From contig CP119076.1 in assembly GCA_029027985.1 (NCBI GenBank), positions 1,364,001 to 1,428,000 of the forward strand: DNA of 64,000 nucleotides. The letters run 5' to 3'. This document shows positions 8,861 through 16,295 of the stretch, piece by piece. Positions within the stretch are counted from its first letter, which is position 1. Each line of letters begins with the position of its first letter. The position numbers were made by a program, and so were the translations under genes. The DNA comes from Klebsiella aerogenes (GTDB taxonomy: Bacteria; Pseudomonadota; Gammaproteobacteria; Enterobacterales; Enterobacteriaceae). A model generated the notes under the pieces. The model did not search any database. It saw only the letters and a program-made list of their open reading frames with translations, and was not told the origin of the DNA.

Positions 8861-11392
8861 ATGGCTTTGGAATCGTCGCGCTCACCTTATCTGTCCGTCT
8901 GGCGATTTACGCTGTTGGCCCAATGTATTAGTCTTTGTTTACTGGCATCGTCCCGCCTGGCGCAGGCGCGTGAATATGATTTTGCGCCTTCCGCGCTGGA
9001 AGGCGACATGCTTACGCAGCAGGACATCGACCTTTCTTTGTTCTCGCAATCGAATACCCAGCTGCCCGGTACGTACTCCTCCAGCGTGAAGATCAATGAG
9101 ACGCGCCTGGGCGACATGAATATCACCTACCTCGGCGGCGAAAAGGGTGAGCTGATCCCCCAGTTCACCCCCGAGATGCTGCGCAAATGGGGCGTGGCCG
9201 TTGATAAATACCCCGATTTAGCCGCGCTCGACGCTGCCAAACCGCTTCCCCAGCCGCTGGGGAACTACATTGCGCAGGCGCAGGCCACGCTAGATTTTTC
9301 TACCATGACGCTGCGCCTGAGCATCCCTCAGGCGGCCATCGCGGGGATGGGAAAGGGGTATATCGACCCCTCTCGTTGGGATGACGGCGCACCGGTGGCG
9401 TTTGCCGACTATGCCTTCTCGGGTTCCCGGGAGCAGGATGCGTCTCATCACACTGCCGACAGCCAGTACCTGAATGTTCGCGGCGGCGCGAACGTCGGCG
9501 GCTGGCGGCTACGCAATTACACCACCTGGACGCACAGCGACAACGACAACCACTGGGAGACCATCAATACCTACGTGCAGCATGATATTGACGCGTTAAG
9601 GTCGCAGTTTACCGCGGGCGAAAGCAACACCAGAGGCGATGTGTTTGACAGCGTGCAATATCGCGGCATCAACGTGGCTTCTGATGAAGAGATGCTGCCT
9701 TACAGCCAGCGCGGCTATGCGCCAGTTATCCGCGGGATCGCCAGTTCCAACGCCGAGGTGTCGGTACGCCAGAACGGTTATCTGATTTATCAACAGAGCG
9801 TCGCCCCCGGCGCCTTTGAAATTAAAGATCTGTATTCCACCACCAACAGCGGTGATTTCGATATCACCGTGAAAGAAGCGGACGGCACCGAGCACCACTT
9901 TACCCAGCCTTATTCCAATATTGCCGTCATGCAACGCCCCGGCGGGATAAAATATGAATTCACCGCAGGCCGCTACCGGGCCGACAGCGGTAGCGATCAA
10001 AATGAGCCGGATTTCGTGCAGGGCAGCCTCATCTATGGCCTGAATAACGTCATGACGCTGTTCGGCGGCGTCACCGGCGCCAAAGATTATCGGGCGATCA
10101 ATACGGGTACCGGCCTTTCTTTAGGCTCGCTGGGGGCGATTTCGGCCGATGTGACCTACGCCAATACCACGCTGGACAACGACACCGAGCATAGCGGTCA
10201 GTCTTATCGTTTGCTCTACTCCGGAAAAATTGACGCGACCGACACCAACTTCACCCTGGCAGGCTATCGCTACTCGACGCAGGGCTATTACAGCTTTGCC
10301 GACGCCAACCAGCACTACGACGCCCAGGACGACGATCCCCTGTTCCGCTACAACAAGCGCAACCGGATCCAGGCCAGCATCAATCAAACTATCGCGGGCG
10401 TGAATATCTATCTGAATGGCTATCAGCAAGACTATTGGGACTCGTCATACACGGATAGCAGCCTGTCGCTGGGGGTGAATGCGATGATCAGCAGTGTGAG
10501 TACGCACCTGACGTATACCTACAGCAAAAGTGGGGGCAGCACGAGCGATCAAATGATTGCGCTTGGGTTCAGTATCCCATTAAGCACATGGCTGCCGAAA
10601 GCCTGGAGCAGCTACAACATGAGTAGCAGTAAGCACGGCAGCACGCAACACAACCTGGGGCTGAGCGGCACGCTGCTGGATGATGACCGACTCAGCTACT
10701 CCTTCCAGCAAAGCCATGCCAATCAGGGGCAGGGCGATACCAGCAACATCTCCGGGAGCTACCGCTCGCAATATGCCAACCTGAGCGCTGGCTACTACTG
10801 GTCAGATAATACCCAACGGTTGAACTACGGCATCAACGGCGCGGTGGTTGCCCATCCTCACGGCGTAACGCTGGCGCAGCCGCTGGGCAGCCAGTTCGCG
10901 ATCGTCACCGCCGATGGCGCATCGGGCGTGCGTTTTCAAAATCAGCGCGGTATTCAAACCGACTGGCTGGGTAATGCCGTGATCCCCTCATTAAGCGCCT
11001 ATCAGGAGAATGCTATCCGGATTGATACCAATAGCCTGCCGGAAGACGTGGATACCGACGAAACCGCCGTCACGGTGATCCCATCGCGCAATGCCGCCGT
11101 GACCGCCACCTTTAATGCTCACATTGGCTATCGCCTGCTCATCACCCTCACCCGCCCGAATGGGGCGACCGTACCGTTTGGCGCGATGGCCACTGTCGAT
11201 GCGCTCGCCGTGAACGGTATTGTGGACGAAACAGGCACGCTCTACCTGGCCGGTATTCGCAATGACACGCTGTTACGCGTGAAATGGGGCAACGCCCCCA
11301 GCCAGCAATGCCGCGTGCAGCTTAACGTGAGCGCTGAGCAAGCCGAAGCCACGCAAACCGGGATCCGTTATCTTCACGCGCTTTGCCAATAG
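8861..11392 (+). CDS. Outer-membrane fimbrial usher, operon 2
   Basis: An usher of about 843 residues. It has a signal region ending near LAQA, an N-terminal chaperone-binding domain (YDFAPSALEGDMLTQQDIDL), the plug and pore region (DEEMLPYSQRGYAPVIRGIA; APGAFEIKDLYS) and C-terminal domains ending with the cysteine pair (QQCRVQL and LHALCQ). ATG codons lie at 8858 and 8861; 8861 has better spacing from AGGGG. It diverges considerably from the ushers of operons 1 and 3, so this operon is a separate fimbrial lineage. The adhesin gene follows after ten bases. Confidence 0.94.
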   Translation: MALESSRSPYLSVWRFTLLAQCISLCLLASSRLAQAREYDFAPSALEGDMLTQQDIDLSLFSQSNTQLPGTYSSSVKINETRLGDMNITYLGGEKGELIPQFTPEMLRKWGVAVDKYPDLAALDAAKPLPQPLGNYIAQAQATLDFSTMTLRLSIPQAAIAGMGKGYIDPSRWDDGAPVAFADYAFSGSREQDASHHTADSQYLNVRGGANVGGWRLRNYTTWTHSDNDNHWETINTYVQHDIDALRSQFTAGESNTRGDVFDSVQYRGINVASDEEMLPYSQRGYAPVIRGIASSNAEVSVRQNGYLIYQQSVAPGAFEIKDLYSTTNSGDFDITVKEADGTEHHFTQPYSNIAVMQRPGGIKYEFTAGRYRADSGSDQNEPDFVQGSLIYGLNNVMTLFGGVTGAKDYRAINTGTGLSLGSLGAISADVTYANTTLDNDTEHSGQSYRLLYSGKIDATDTNFTLAGYRYSTQGYYSFADANQHYDAQDDDPLFRYNKRNRIQASINQTIAGVNIYLNGYQQDYWDSSYTDSSLSLGVNAMISSVSTHLTYTYSKSGGSTSDQMIALGFSIPLSTWLPKAWSSYNMSSSKHGSTQHNLGLSGTLLDDDRLSYSFQQSHANQGQGDTSNISGSYRSQYANLSAGYYWSDNTQRLNYGINGAVVAHPHGVTLAQPLGSQFAIVTADGASGVRFQNQRGIQTDWLGNAVIPSLSAYQENAIRIDTNSLPEDVDTDETAVTVIPSRNAAVTATFNAHIGYRLLITLTRPNGATVPFGAMATVDALAVNGIVDETGTLYLAGIRNDTLLRVKWGNAPSQQCRVQLNVSAEQAEATQTGIRYLHALCQ

Positions 11393-11402
11393 GAACCAGC
11401 AC

Positions 11403-12524
11403 ATGAGAAACACATTGCGCCTTTCCCTGTCAGCCGCCTTATTCTGCCTGCTCACTGCCGGACCGGCGCACGCGAGTGTCTGGCTGAGTGACTGTTTTAC
11501 CTCAACGGCAACCTACGAGGCCGTTGTCAGTCATGAAATTGACCCCAGCAAAAATAAGGCTGGCCAATATACCGATATATCAGACACTATTACCGGGTCG
11601 GGGCCAGCGGTAACCGCCAGCTGCCTCTGCCACGGTAATGTACTCAATACTTCGCCAATCATTGAAACTGTGTACGCCGGATCTCCACTCCAGGCAGGGG
11701 CTGCGGGGGCGCGTGGTAAGCTTACGGATAGTCTTGATGTTAGTGTGACGGCCTACGCTGAATCTGGAGGCGAATCGTTGGCTATAGACAACTATCCGAC
11801 ACCGGTGGGGGTATCGACAATGGCCTGGAAAAACGCCCCCCAATTCAAGGAACAGGATGCCAGCGTATGCGCCAAGAATCCCAGCTACCCCAAACGTCAA
11901 TTTAACCTGAATACTTTCAGCGTACGGCTTTTTGTCAACAAACCGATTCTGGGCGTTGAGGTCATTCCGCACACCCTGATGGTGCAGTACTACGCGTGCA
12001 TTTCTATCGCAAGCGGTAGTGATGGGTCATCATGTGCAACGTATTTTTATCATGTCTCTGATGTCTGGATGAGTGGCGCGGTCACGGCACCGTTAAGCTG
12101 CACGATTAATGCGGGTACCACCATTGAAGCCGATCTGGGCAGCATCGTGAAATCGCAGTTTGTGACTCCAGGCCAGCCCCCGGCGGGATACACGCTGAAA
12201 AATGTCGATATCCATTACCACTGCGATAGCAGCGCAGTAGGCAGCTCGGACCGTATAAAGCTGACGCTAAGCGCCGATCAGGGCACGGTAAGCGGTGAAC
12301 CGCTCATCGCAAAGTTAATTGGCCGGGACGATCTGGGCGTACGGGTATTCGACAGCAACAACCAAAATGTGCCGTTAGACGGTACGTTTGAGTTCCCCAT
12401 CACCCTGGACGAGCAGGGCGACGGGGTGGTTAGCATCAAAGCCGCGCCAGTAAGCACCCAAAGCGCGCAGCCCGCTGCCGGGCAATTTGAAGGCAATGTG
12501 ACGGTGAAGATGGATCTGAAATAA
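11403..12524 (+). CDS. Fimbrial tip adhesin, operon 2
   Basis: A 373-residue secreted protein. The signal peptide ends near AHAS. The N-terminal half contains cysteines at LSDCF and ASCLCHG and is not a family I recognise. From about residue 228 (APLSCTINAGTTIEADLGSI) a C-terminal pilin domain is clear, ending in GNVTVKMDLK; the motif resembles the pilin domain of MrkD-like and YehA-like adhesins. It is the last gene of operon 2. The stop codon is followed at once by a duplicated terminator-like sequence (12525-12555) in the opposite orientation to its own tRNA source. Confidence 0.85.
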   Translation: MRNTLRLSLSAALFCLLTAGPAHASVWLSDCFTSTATYEAVVSHEIDPSKNKAGQYTDISDTITGSGPAVTASCLCHGNVLNTSPIIETVYAGSPLQAGAAGARGKLTDSLDVSVTAYAESGGESLAIDNYPTPVGVSTMAWKNAPQFKEQDASVCAKNPSYPKRQFNLNTFSVRLFVNKPILGVEVIPHTLMVQYYACISIASGSDGSSCATYFYHVSDVWMSGAVTAPLSCTINAGTTIEADLGSIVKSQFVTPGQPPAGYTLKNVDIHYHCDSSAVGSSDRIKLTLSADQGTVSGEPLIAKLIGRDDLGVRVFDSNNQNVPLDGTFEFPITLDEQGDGVVSIKAAPVSTQSAQPAAGQFEGNVTVKMDLK

Positions 12525-12578
12525 ATAGCAAAAAAGCGCCTTTAGGGCGCCTTTCTACATTGGTGGGTCGTGCAGGAT
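12525..12578 (-). repeat. Direct repeat copy 1: terminator plus 18-nt tRNA-Lys 3' end
   Basis: This 54-base block nearly equals 12752-12805. Read on the minus strand it is the last 18 bases of tRNA-Lys including CCA, a short spacer and a GC-rich hairpin with a T-run. The only differences are a few bases in the terminator and spacer. It lies directly after the adhesin stop codon and may also terminate operon 2. Confidence 0.85.
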
Positions 12579-12750
12579 GACTCGCTTCGCTCGCCCTTCG
12601 GGCCGTCGCCGCAGGCGGCTCCGTTGTCTCTCTTCGCTACTCGTCTCATCCTGAGACTCGCCCTTCGGGCAACGCTACGCGTTGTGCAAAATTGTTCCCG
12701 ACAATTTTGTCGACCCGAACCTGCTGCAGGTTCGAATCTTAAATATCGCA
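12562..12750 (-). ncRNA. RtT-like tRNA-linked repeat RNA (candidate)
   Basis: Downstream of tRNA-Lys and its terminator on the minus strand lies about 170 bases of strongly structured sequence, ending in a partial copy of the tRNA-Lys 3' end. Hairpins include GAACCTGC-T-GCAGGTTC (12717-12733) and several CCCTTCGGG tetraloop stems. It also has an inverted 13-base copy of the T-arm (GCAGGTTCGAATC, 12726-12738). Repeats that carry about 19 bases of a tRNA 3' end are the hallmark of the E. coli tyrT rtT element, and related elements occur near tRNA genes in Klebsiella-like genomes. I infer membership by layout; a covariance-model search would settle it. Confidence 0.5.
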
Positions 12751-12751
12751 G

Positions 12752-12805
12752 ATAGCAAAAAAGCGCCTTTAGGGCGCTTTTTTACATTGGTGGGTCGTGC
12801 AGGAT
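12752..12805 (-). repeat. Direct repeat copy 2: tRNA-Lys 3' end and its terminator
   Basis: This is the source copy of the repeat at 12525-12578. It overlaps the 3' 18 bases of the real tRNA-Lys gene and the following hairpin. The copies are about 227 bases apart. Confidence 0.85.
12757..12783 (-). terminator. Intrinsic terminator of the val-lys tRNA operon
   Basis: A hairpin with arms AGCGCC and GGGCGCT, loop TTTA, flanked by an A-run and a T-run. On the minus strand it lies a few bases after the tRNA-Lys CCA end. Confidence 0.85.
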
Positions 12806-12863
12806 TCGAACCTGCGACCAATTGATTAAAAGTCAACTGCTCTACCAACTGAGCTAACGACCC
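12788..12863 (-). tRNA. lysV: tRNA-Lys (UUU)
   Basis: A 76-base cloverleaf on the minus strand, from GGGTCGTTAGCTCAG to an encoded CCA. The anticodon loop CTTTTAA gives UUU. The T-arm is GCAGGTTCGAATCCTGC. It is the last gene of a four-tRNA operon matching E. coli valU-valX-valY-lysV. Its 3' end is partly duplicated downstream. Confidence 0.97.
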
Positions 12864-12867
12864 GAAG

Positions 12868-12943
12868 TGGTGGGTGATGACGGGATCGAACCGCCGACCC
12901 CCTCCTTGTAAGGGAGGTGCTCTCCCAGCTGAGCTAATCACCC
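12868..12943 (-). tRNA. valY: tRNA-Val (UAC), copy 3
   Basis: A 76-base cloverleaf on the minus strand starting GGGTGATTAGCTCAG, with anticodon loop CTTACAA (UAC) and an encoded CCA. It is identical to the two copies upstream and lies four bases before tRNA-Lys. Confidence 0.97.
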
Positions 12944-12989
12944 ACTTCGGTACTTCACATTTTGACAGAAAATCCAGCTGGCGAGAAAG

Positions 12990-13065
12990 TGGTGGGTGAT
13001 GACGGGATCGAACCGCCGACCCCCTCCTTGTAAGGGAGGTGCTCTCCCAGCTGAGCTAATCACCC
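12990..13065 (-). tRNA. valX: tRNA-Val (UAC), copy 2
   Basis: A 76-base copy identical to its neighbours; anticodon UAC, encoded CCA. It lies between the other two valine genes in the same minus-strand transcript. Confidence 0.97.
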
Positions 13066-13111
13066 ACTTCTCAATTTTCTGTTCTACACGGCGGAGACTA
13101 CATAAAGTAGT

Positions 13112-13187
13112 TGGTGGGTGATGACGGGATCGAACCGCCGACCCCCTCCTTGTAAGGGAGGTGCTCTCCCAGCTGAGCTAATCACCC
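13112..13187 (-). tRNA. valU: tRNA-Val (UAC), copy 1
   Basis: The first tRNA of the operon, 76 bases, identical to the other two. A strong promoter lies just upstream (13205-13232). Confidence 0.97.
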
Positions 13188-13204
13188 CCGCTGTGTGGAG
13201 TCGC

Positions 13205-13232
13205 ATTATAGGGAGAGTTGAAAATGAGTCAA
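13205..13232 (-). promoter_or_regulatory. Promoter of the val-lys tRNA operon
   Basis: On the minus strand TTGACT (13232-13227) and TATAAT (13210-13205) are separated by 16 bases and followed by a GC-rich discriminator (GCGACTCC). This is the typical form of a stringently controlled stable-RNA promoter. It lies about 17 bases before the first tRNA. Confidence 0.88.
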
Positions 13233-13445
13233 CGCCTTTTCTAAATAATTTGTTTGTTCGTCGTAAAATTAAACAAAGCGATCGCAAAACCAGCCATAGA
13301 GTATGATTTATAAACAAAAATGGTAAACCGTGATGTTCAGACGGGATCTACATTGAGGAATCAGCCTGTGGTGTTAGAATATTCCCCTATCAATTCCAAG
13401 AACACTGCCGGCTACCGGCATCTTTATTAAACGTAAGGCCAATTC

Positions 13446-14864
13446 ATGAAAATCAAAACTCGCTTCGCGCCAAGCCCAACAGGCTATCTGCACGTTGGCG
13501 GTGCGCGTACTGCTCTCTATTCCTGGCTTTTTGCACGTAATCACGACGGTGAGTTTGTGCTGCGTATTGAAGACACCGATCTCGAACGCTCCACCCCGGA
13601 AGCAATTGAAGCCATCATGGATGGGATGAACTGGCTGAATCTGGAGTGGGATGAAGGTCCGTACTTCCAGACTAAACGTTTCGATCGCTATAACGCGGTC
13701 ATTGATGAAATGCTGGAAGCAGGTACGGCTTATAAGTGCTACTGCTCTAAAGAACGTTTGGATGCGTTGCGTGAAGAGCAGATGGCAAATGGCGAGAAGC
13801 CTCGCTACGATGGCCGCTGCCGCCATGACCATCAGCATCACGCCGCCGATGAGCCGTGCGTCGTGCGTTTTGCTAACCCGCAGGAAGGTTCGGTTATTTT
13901 TGACGACCAGATCCGCGGGCCGATCGAATTCAGCAACCAGGAGCTGGACGATCTGATCATTCGCCGTACCGACGGCTCCCCGACCTACAATTTCTGCGTC
14001 GTGGTGGATGACTGGGATATGGCGATCACTCACGTGATCCGCGGCGAAGACCACATCAACAACACTCCACGCCAGATCAACATCCTCAAAGCGCTGAATG
14101 CGCCGGTGCCGGTTTACGCGCACGTGTCGATGATCAACGGTGACGATGGTAAAAAACTCTCCAAGCGCCATGGCGCGGTGAGCGTGATGCAGTATCGTGA
14201 CGACGGCTACCTGCCGGAAGCGCTGTTGAACTATCTGGTGCGTCTGGGCTGGTCCCATGGCGATCAGGAAATCTTCACCCGCGAAGAGATGATCAAATTC
14301 TTCTCGCTGGGCGCAGTCAGTAAGTCCGCCAGTGCGTTCAACACCGACAAACTGCTGTGGTTGAACCATCACTACATCAATACGCTGCCGGCAGAGTACG
14401 TGGCAACGCATCTGCAGTGGCACATCGAACAGGAAAATATCGATACCCGCAATGGCCCGCAGTTGGCTGAGCTGGTGAAACTGCTGGGCGAACGTTGCAA
14501 AACACTCAAAGAGATAGCGCAGAGCTGCCGCTACTTCTATGAAGAGTTCGCCGAGTTTGACGCCGATGCGGCGAAGAAACACTTACGCCCGGTTGCACGT
14601 CAACCGCTGGAAGTGGTTCGCGATAAGTTGATGGCGATTAGCGACTGGACGGCGGAAAATGTACACCATGCGATTCAGGCGACCGCCGATGAGCTGGAAG
14701 TGGGGATGGGTAAAGTCGGTATGCCGCTGCGCGTTGCGGTGACTGGCGCTGGTCAATCCCCGGCGTTGGACGTCACCGTTCATGCGATCGGTAAATCCCG
14801 CAGCGTTGAGCGCATCAATAAAGCGCTGGCATTTATTGCCGAACGCGAAAACCAGCAGTCCTGA
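13446..14864 (+). CDS. gltX: Glutamyl-tRNA synthetase
   Basis: A 472-residue class I aminoacyl-tRNA synthetase that charges tRNA-Glu with glutamate. The nucleotide-binding signatures are visible: [14 protein letters not shown] (HIGH-type, near residue 9) and KKLSKRHG (KMSKS-type, about 237). A zinc-binding knuckle CYC..CRHDH lies at about 98-127, as in E. coli GltX. The C-terminal anticodon-binding helical domain is complete. The gene is divergent from the tRNA operon, exactly as in E. coli, and has an intrinsic terminator at 14888. Confidence 0.98.
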   Translation: MKIKTRFAPSPTGYLHVGGARTALYSWLFARNHDGEFVLRIEDTDLERSTPEAIEAIMDGMNWLNLEWDEGPYFQTKRFDRYNAVIDEMLEAGTAYKCYCSKERLDALREEQMANGEKPRYDGRCRHDHQHHAADEPCVVRFANPQEGSVIFDDQIRGPIEFSNQELDDLIIRRTDGSPTYNFCVVVDDWDMAITHVIRGEDHINNTPRQINILKALNAPVPVYAHVSMINGDDGKKLSKRHGAVSVMQYRDDGYLPEALLNYLVRLGWSHGDQEIFTREEMIKFFSLGAVSKSASAFNTDKLLWLNHHYINTLPAEYVATHLQWHIEQENIDTRNGPQLAELVKLLGERCKTLKEIAQSCRYFYEEFAEFDADAAKKHLRPVARQPLEVVRDKLMAISDWTAENVHHAIQATADELEVGMGKVGMPLRVAVTGAGQSPALDVTVHAIGKSRSVERINKALAFIAERENQQS

Positions 14865-14887
14865 GTCTGAGCTCAAGGTGAATCCAG

Positions 14888-14913
14888 CGGCAGGTTAATC
14901 CTGCCGTTTTTTT
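14888..14913 (+). terminator. gltX intrinsic terminator
   Basis: CGGCAGG-TTAAT-CCTGCCG stem-loop followed by seven T residues, 24 bases after the gltX stop. It lies between convergent gltX and yfeD. Confidence 0.9.
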
Positions 14914-14918
14914 CGCCG

Positions 14919-15314
14919 CTATTTGGTGGTTGTGCTAATGCCTAGCCGCGTTAAGAAACCGCTAATACCATCGCGGGCGAGAAGATCGCGCAGATGCGTT
15001 TGTTCTGCACTGGTCATCAGTTGCAGCGTGTCGGCGATTTGCCGCCAAACGGCATCCGCTTCATTAATAAAGTAGCCGCCGGGTTGTTCGGCGAGCTGAT
15101 ACTCTTCGTTCAGATGACGAAATGCCGGAATATTGGTCAGAAATTCGAGCACCGATCTGTCGATGACAATCAGACGCGCGCGTCCGCCTTTGACGCCGGG
15201 AATCGCTTCGGTCCGCCATTTTTGTTCTCGCGCCCAGCGGTTGATTGTCTGTCTGGCCAGACCCAGAATGTCGGCAAGCTCCGCAGGCGTCATTTTCTCT
15301 TTCAGTTTCATCAT
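14919..15314 (-). CDS. yfeD: YfeD-like DNA-binding protein (DUF1323)
   Basis: A protein of about 131 residues with an N-terminal MerR/excisionase-like helix-turn-helix (MTPAELADILGLARQTINRW), a conserved GVKGGRARLIVID patch and a helical C-terminus ending in GISGFLTRLGIS. It matches E. coli YfeD in length and position. The frame stays open to 15341, but ATG at 15314 agrees with the family's start and lies after the yfeC stop (15322). It is a paralogue of yfeC and is co-transcribed with it. Its target is not known. Confidence 0.85.
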   Translation of the reverse strand: MMKLKEKMTPAELADILGLARQTINRWAREQKWRTEAIPGVKGGRARLIVIDRSVLEFLTNIPAFRHLNEEYQLAEQPGGYFINEADAVWRQIADTLQLMTSAEQTHLRDLLARDGISGFLTRLGISTTTK

Positions 15315-15321
15315 TCGTGTT

Positions 15322-15675
15322 TCACTGGCCGCGTATTCCAAGACGGTTTAATAATCCGGTAATGCCTTCGCGCAACAACAGCGACATCAGCTGCTTTTGT
15401 TCACGGTGGGTCATCTCTTTACAGAGGGTAAGCAATAAAGGTTCAAGGTCAGTCTCTGCTGCAGAATAAGCGGAGGGCGTTTCCGCGACGCGCTGGGCGC
15501 TGCGGATAAACTCCCGTACCTGCTCGTTAACGTGAACGAGACGTGCTTTACCACCCTGTACGCCAGGCCGCGGCGATGTTTGCCAGCCCTCTTTACGAAC
15601 CCATTTATTTATCGTCTGTCGGCTGAAGCCAGTTAGATGCGCAATTTCTTCCGGTGTCATTCGTTCCTTGAGCAT
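15322..15675 (-). CDS. yfeC: YfeC-like DNA-binding protein (DUF1323)
   Basis: A 117-residue helix-turn-helix protein (MTPEEIAHLTGFSRQTINKW, then PGVQGGKARLVHVNEQV) with a C-terminal LLLREGITGLLNRLGIR motif. It corresponds to E. coli YfeC, a small putative transcription factor. It is the first gene of the yfeC-yfeD pair, transcribed toward gltX. The two proteins share the same architecture and arose by duplication; no ligand-binding domain is seen. Confidence 0.88.
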   Translation of the reverse strand: MLKERMTPEEIAHLTGFSRQTINKWVRKEGWQTSPRPGVQGGKARLVHVNEQVREFIRSAQRVAETPSAYSAAETDLEPLLLTLCKEMTHREQKQLMSLLLREGITGLLNRLGIRGQ

Positions 15676-15833
15676 ACTATTTCCTGATTAAATATGTGGG
15701 AATTAGTGCTTCATGTTATAGCATCCTTTTACAGGAAATCGTGACATGTTTAACGCCTACCTGAGATAAGGCTCGCATTGTCAGTTATTTGCCTGCTTTT
15801 TCAGCGATTGAATGAGGAGGATTGATTTTGCCG

Positions 15834-15862
15834 TTGACACCTGGCGAAGGAATTCATATTAT
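15834..15862 (+). promoter_or_regulatory. Promoter of the tRNA-Ala pair
   Basis: TTGACA (15834-15839), 17-base spacer, TATTAT (15857-15862), then a GC-rich discriminator; 32 bases upstream of the first tRNA-Ala. Confidence 0.88.
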
Positions 15863-15894
15863 GCCGCCCGTCAACACGACACGCTTTACGTTAC

Positions 15895-15970
<76 letters not shown>

Positions 15971-16011
15971 AATTCTGCACCCAGCGGATTTGGTTCGTAA
16001 AGAGGTCCTGT

Positions 16012-16087
<76 letters not shown>

Positions 16088-16093
16088 AAATTC

Positions 16094-16124
16094 AAAACCT
16101 CGCTACGGCGGGGTTTTTGTTTTT
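16094..16124 (+). terminator. Terminator of the tRNA-Ala operon
   Basis: AAACCTCGC-TACG-GCGGGGTTT hairpin with a T-rich tail, seven bases after the second CCA. Confidence 0.85.
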
Positions 16125-16295
16125 CATGCCGTTTATGTAAAGCGCTTTGTGCTTACGTCAGTGAGTATCAAACAATTACAAACGAACGTAATTTCAGATT
16201 TTTTCTTGATCTATTCTCTTGCCTGCTATTATTAAGCGACATAGTATTTTCTGAATGCTTTTAATGTTTAGCCACAGAGGTATTGATTAACAATA

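Noticed and set aside
12525-12578. The tRNA-Lys fragment as an island boundary att site
   Set aside because: The two copies enclose only about 175 bases of hairpin-rich sequence and no integrase is near, so an RtT-like repeat is the simpler reading.
13374-14582. A 402-codon open frame antisense to gltX
   Set aside because: It mirrors the codon pattern of gltX, has no ribosome binding site or known family, and gltX is certain.
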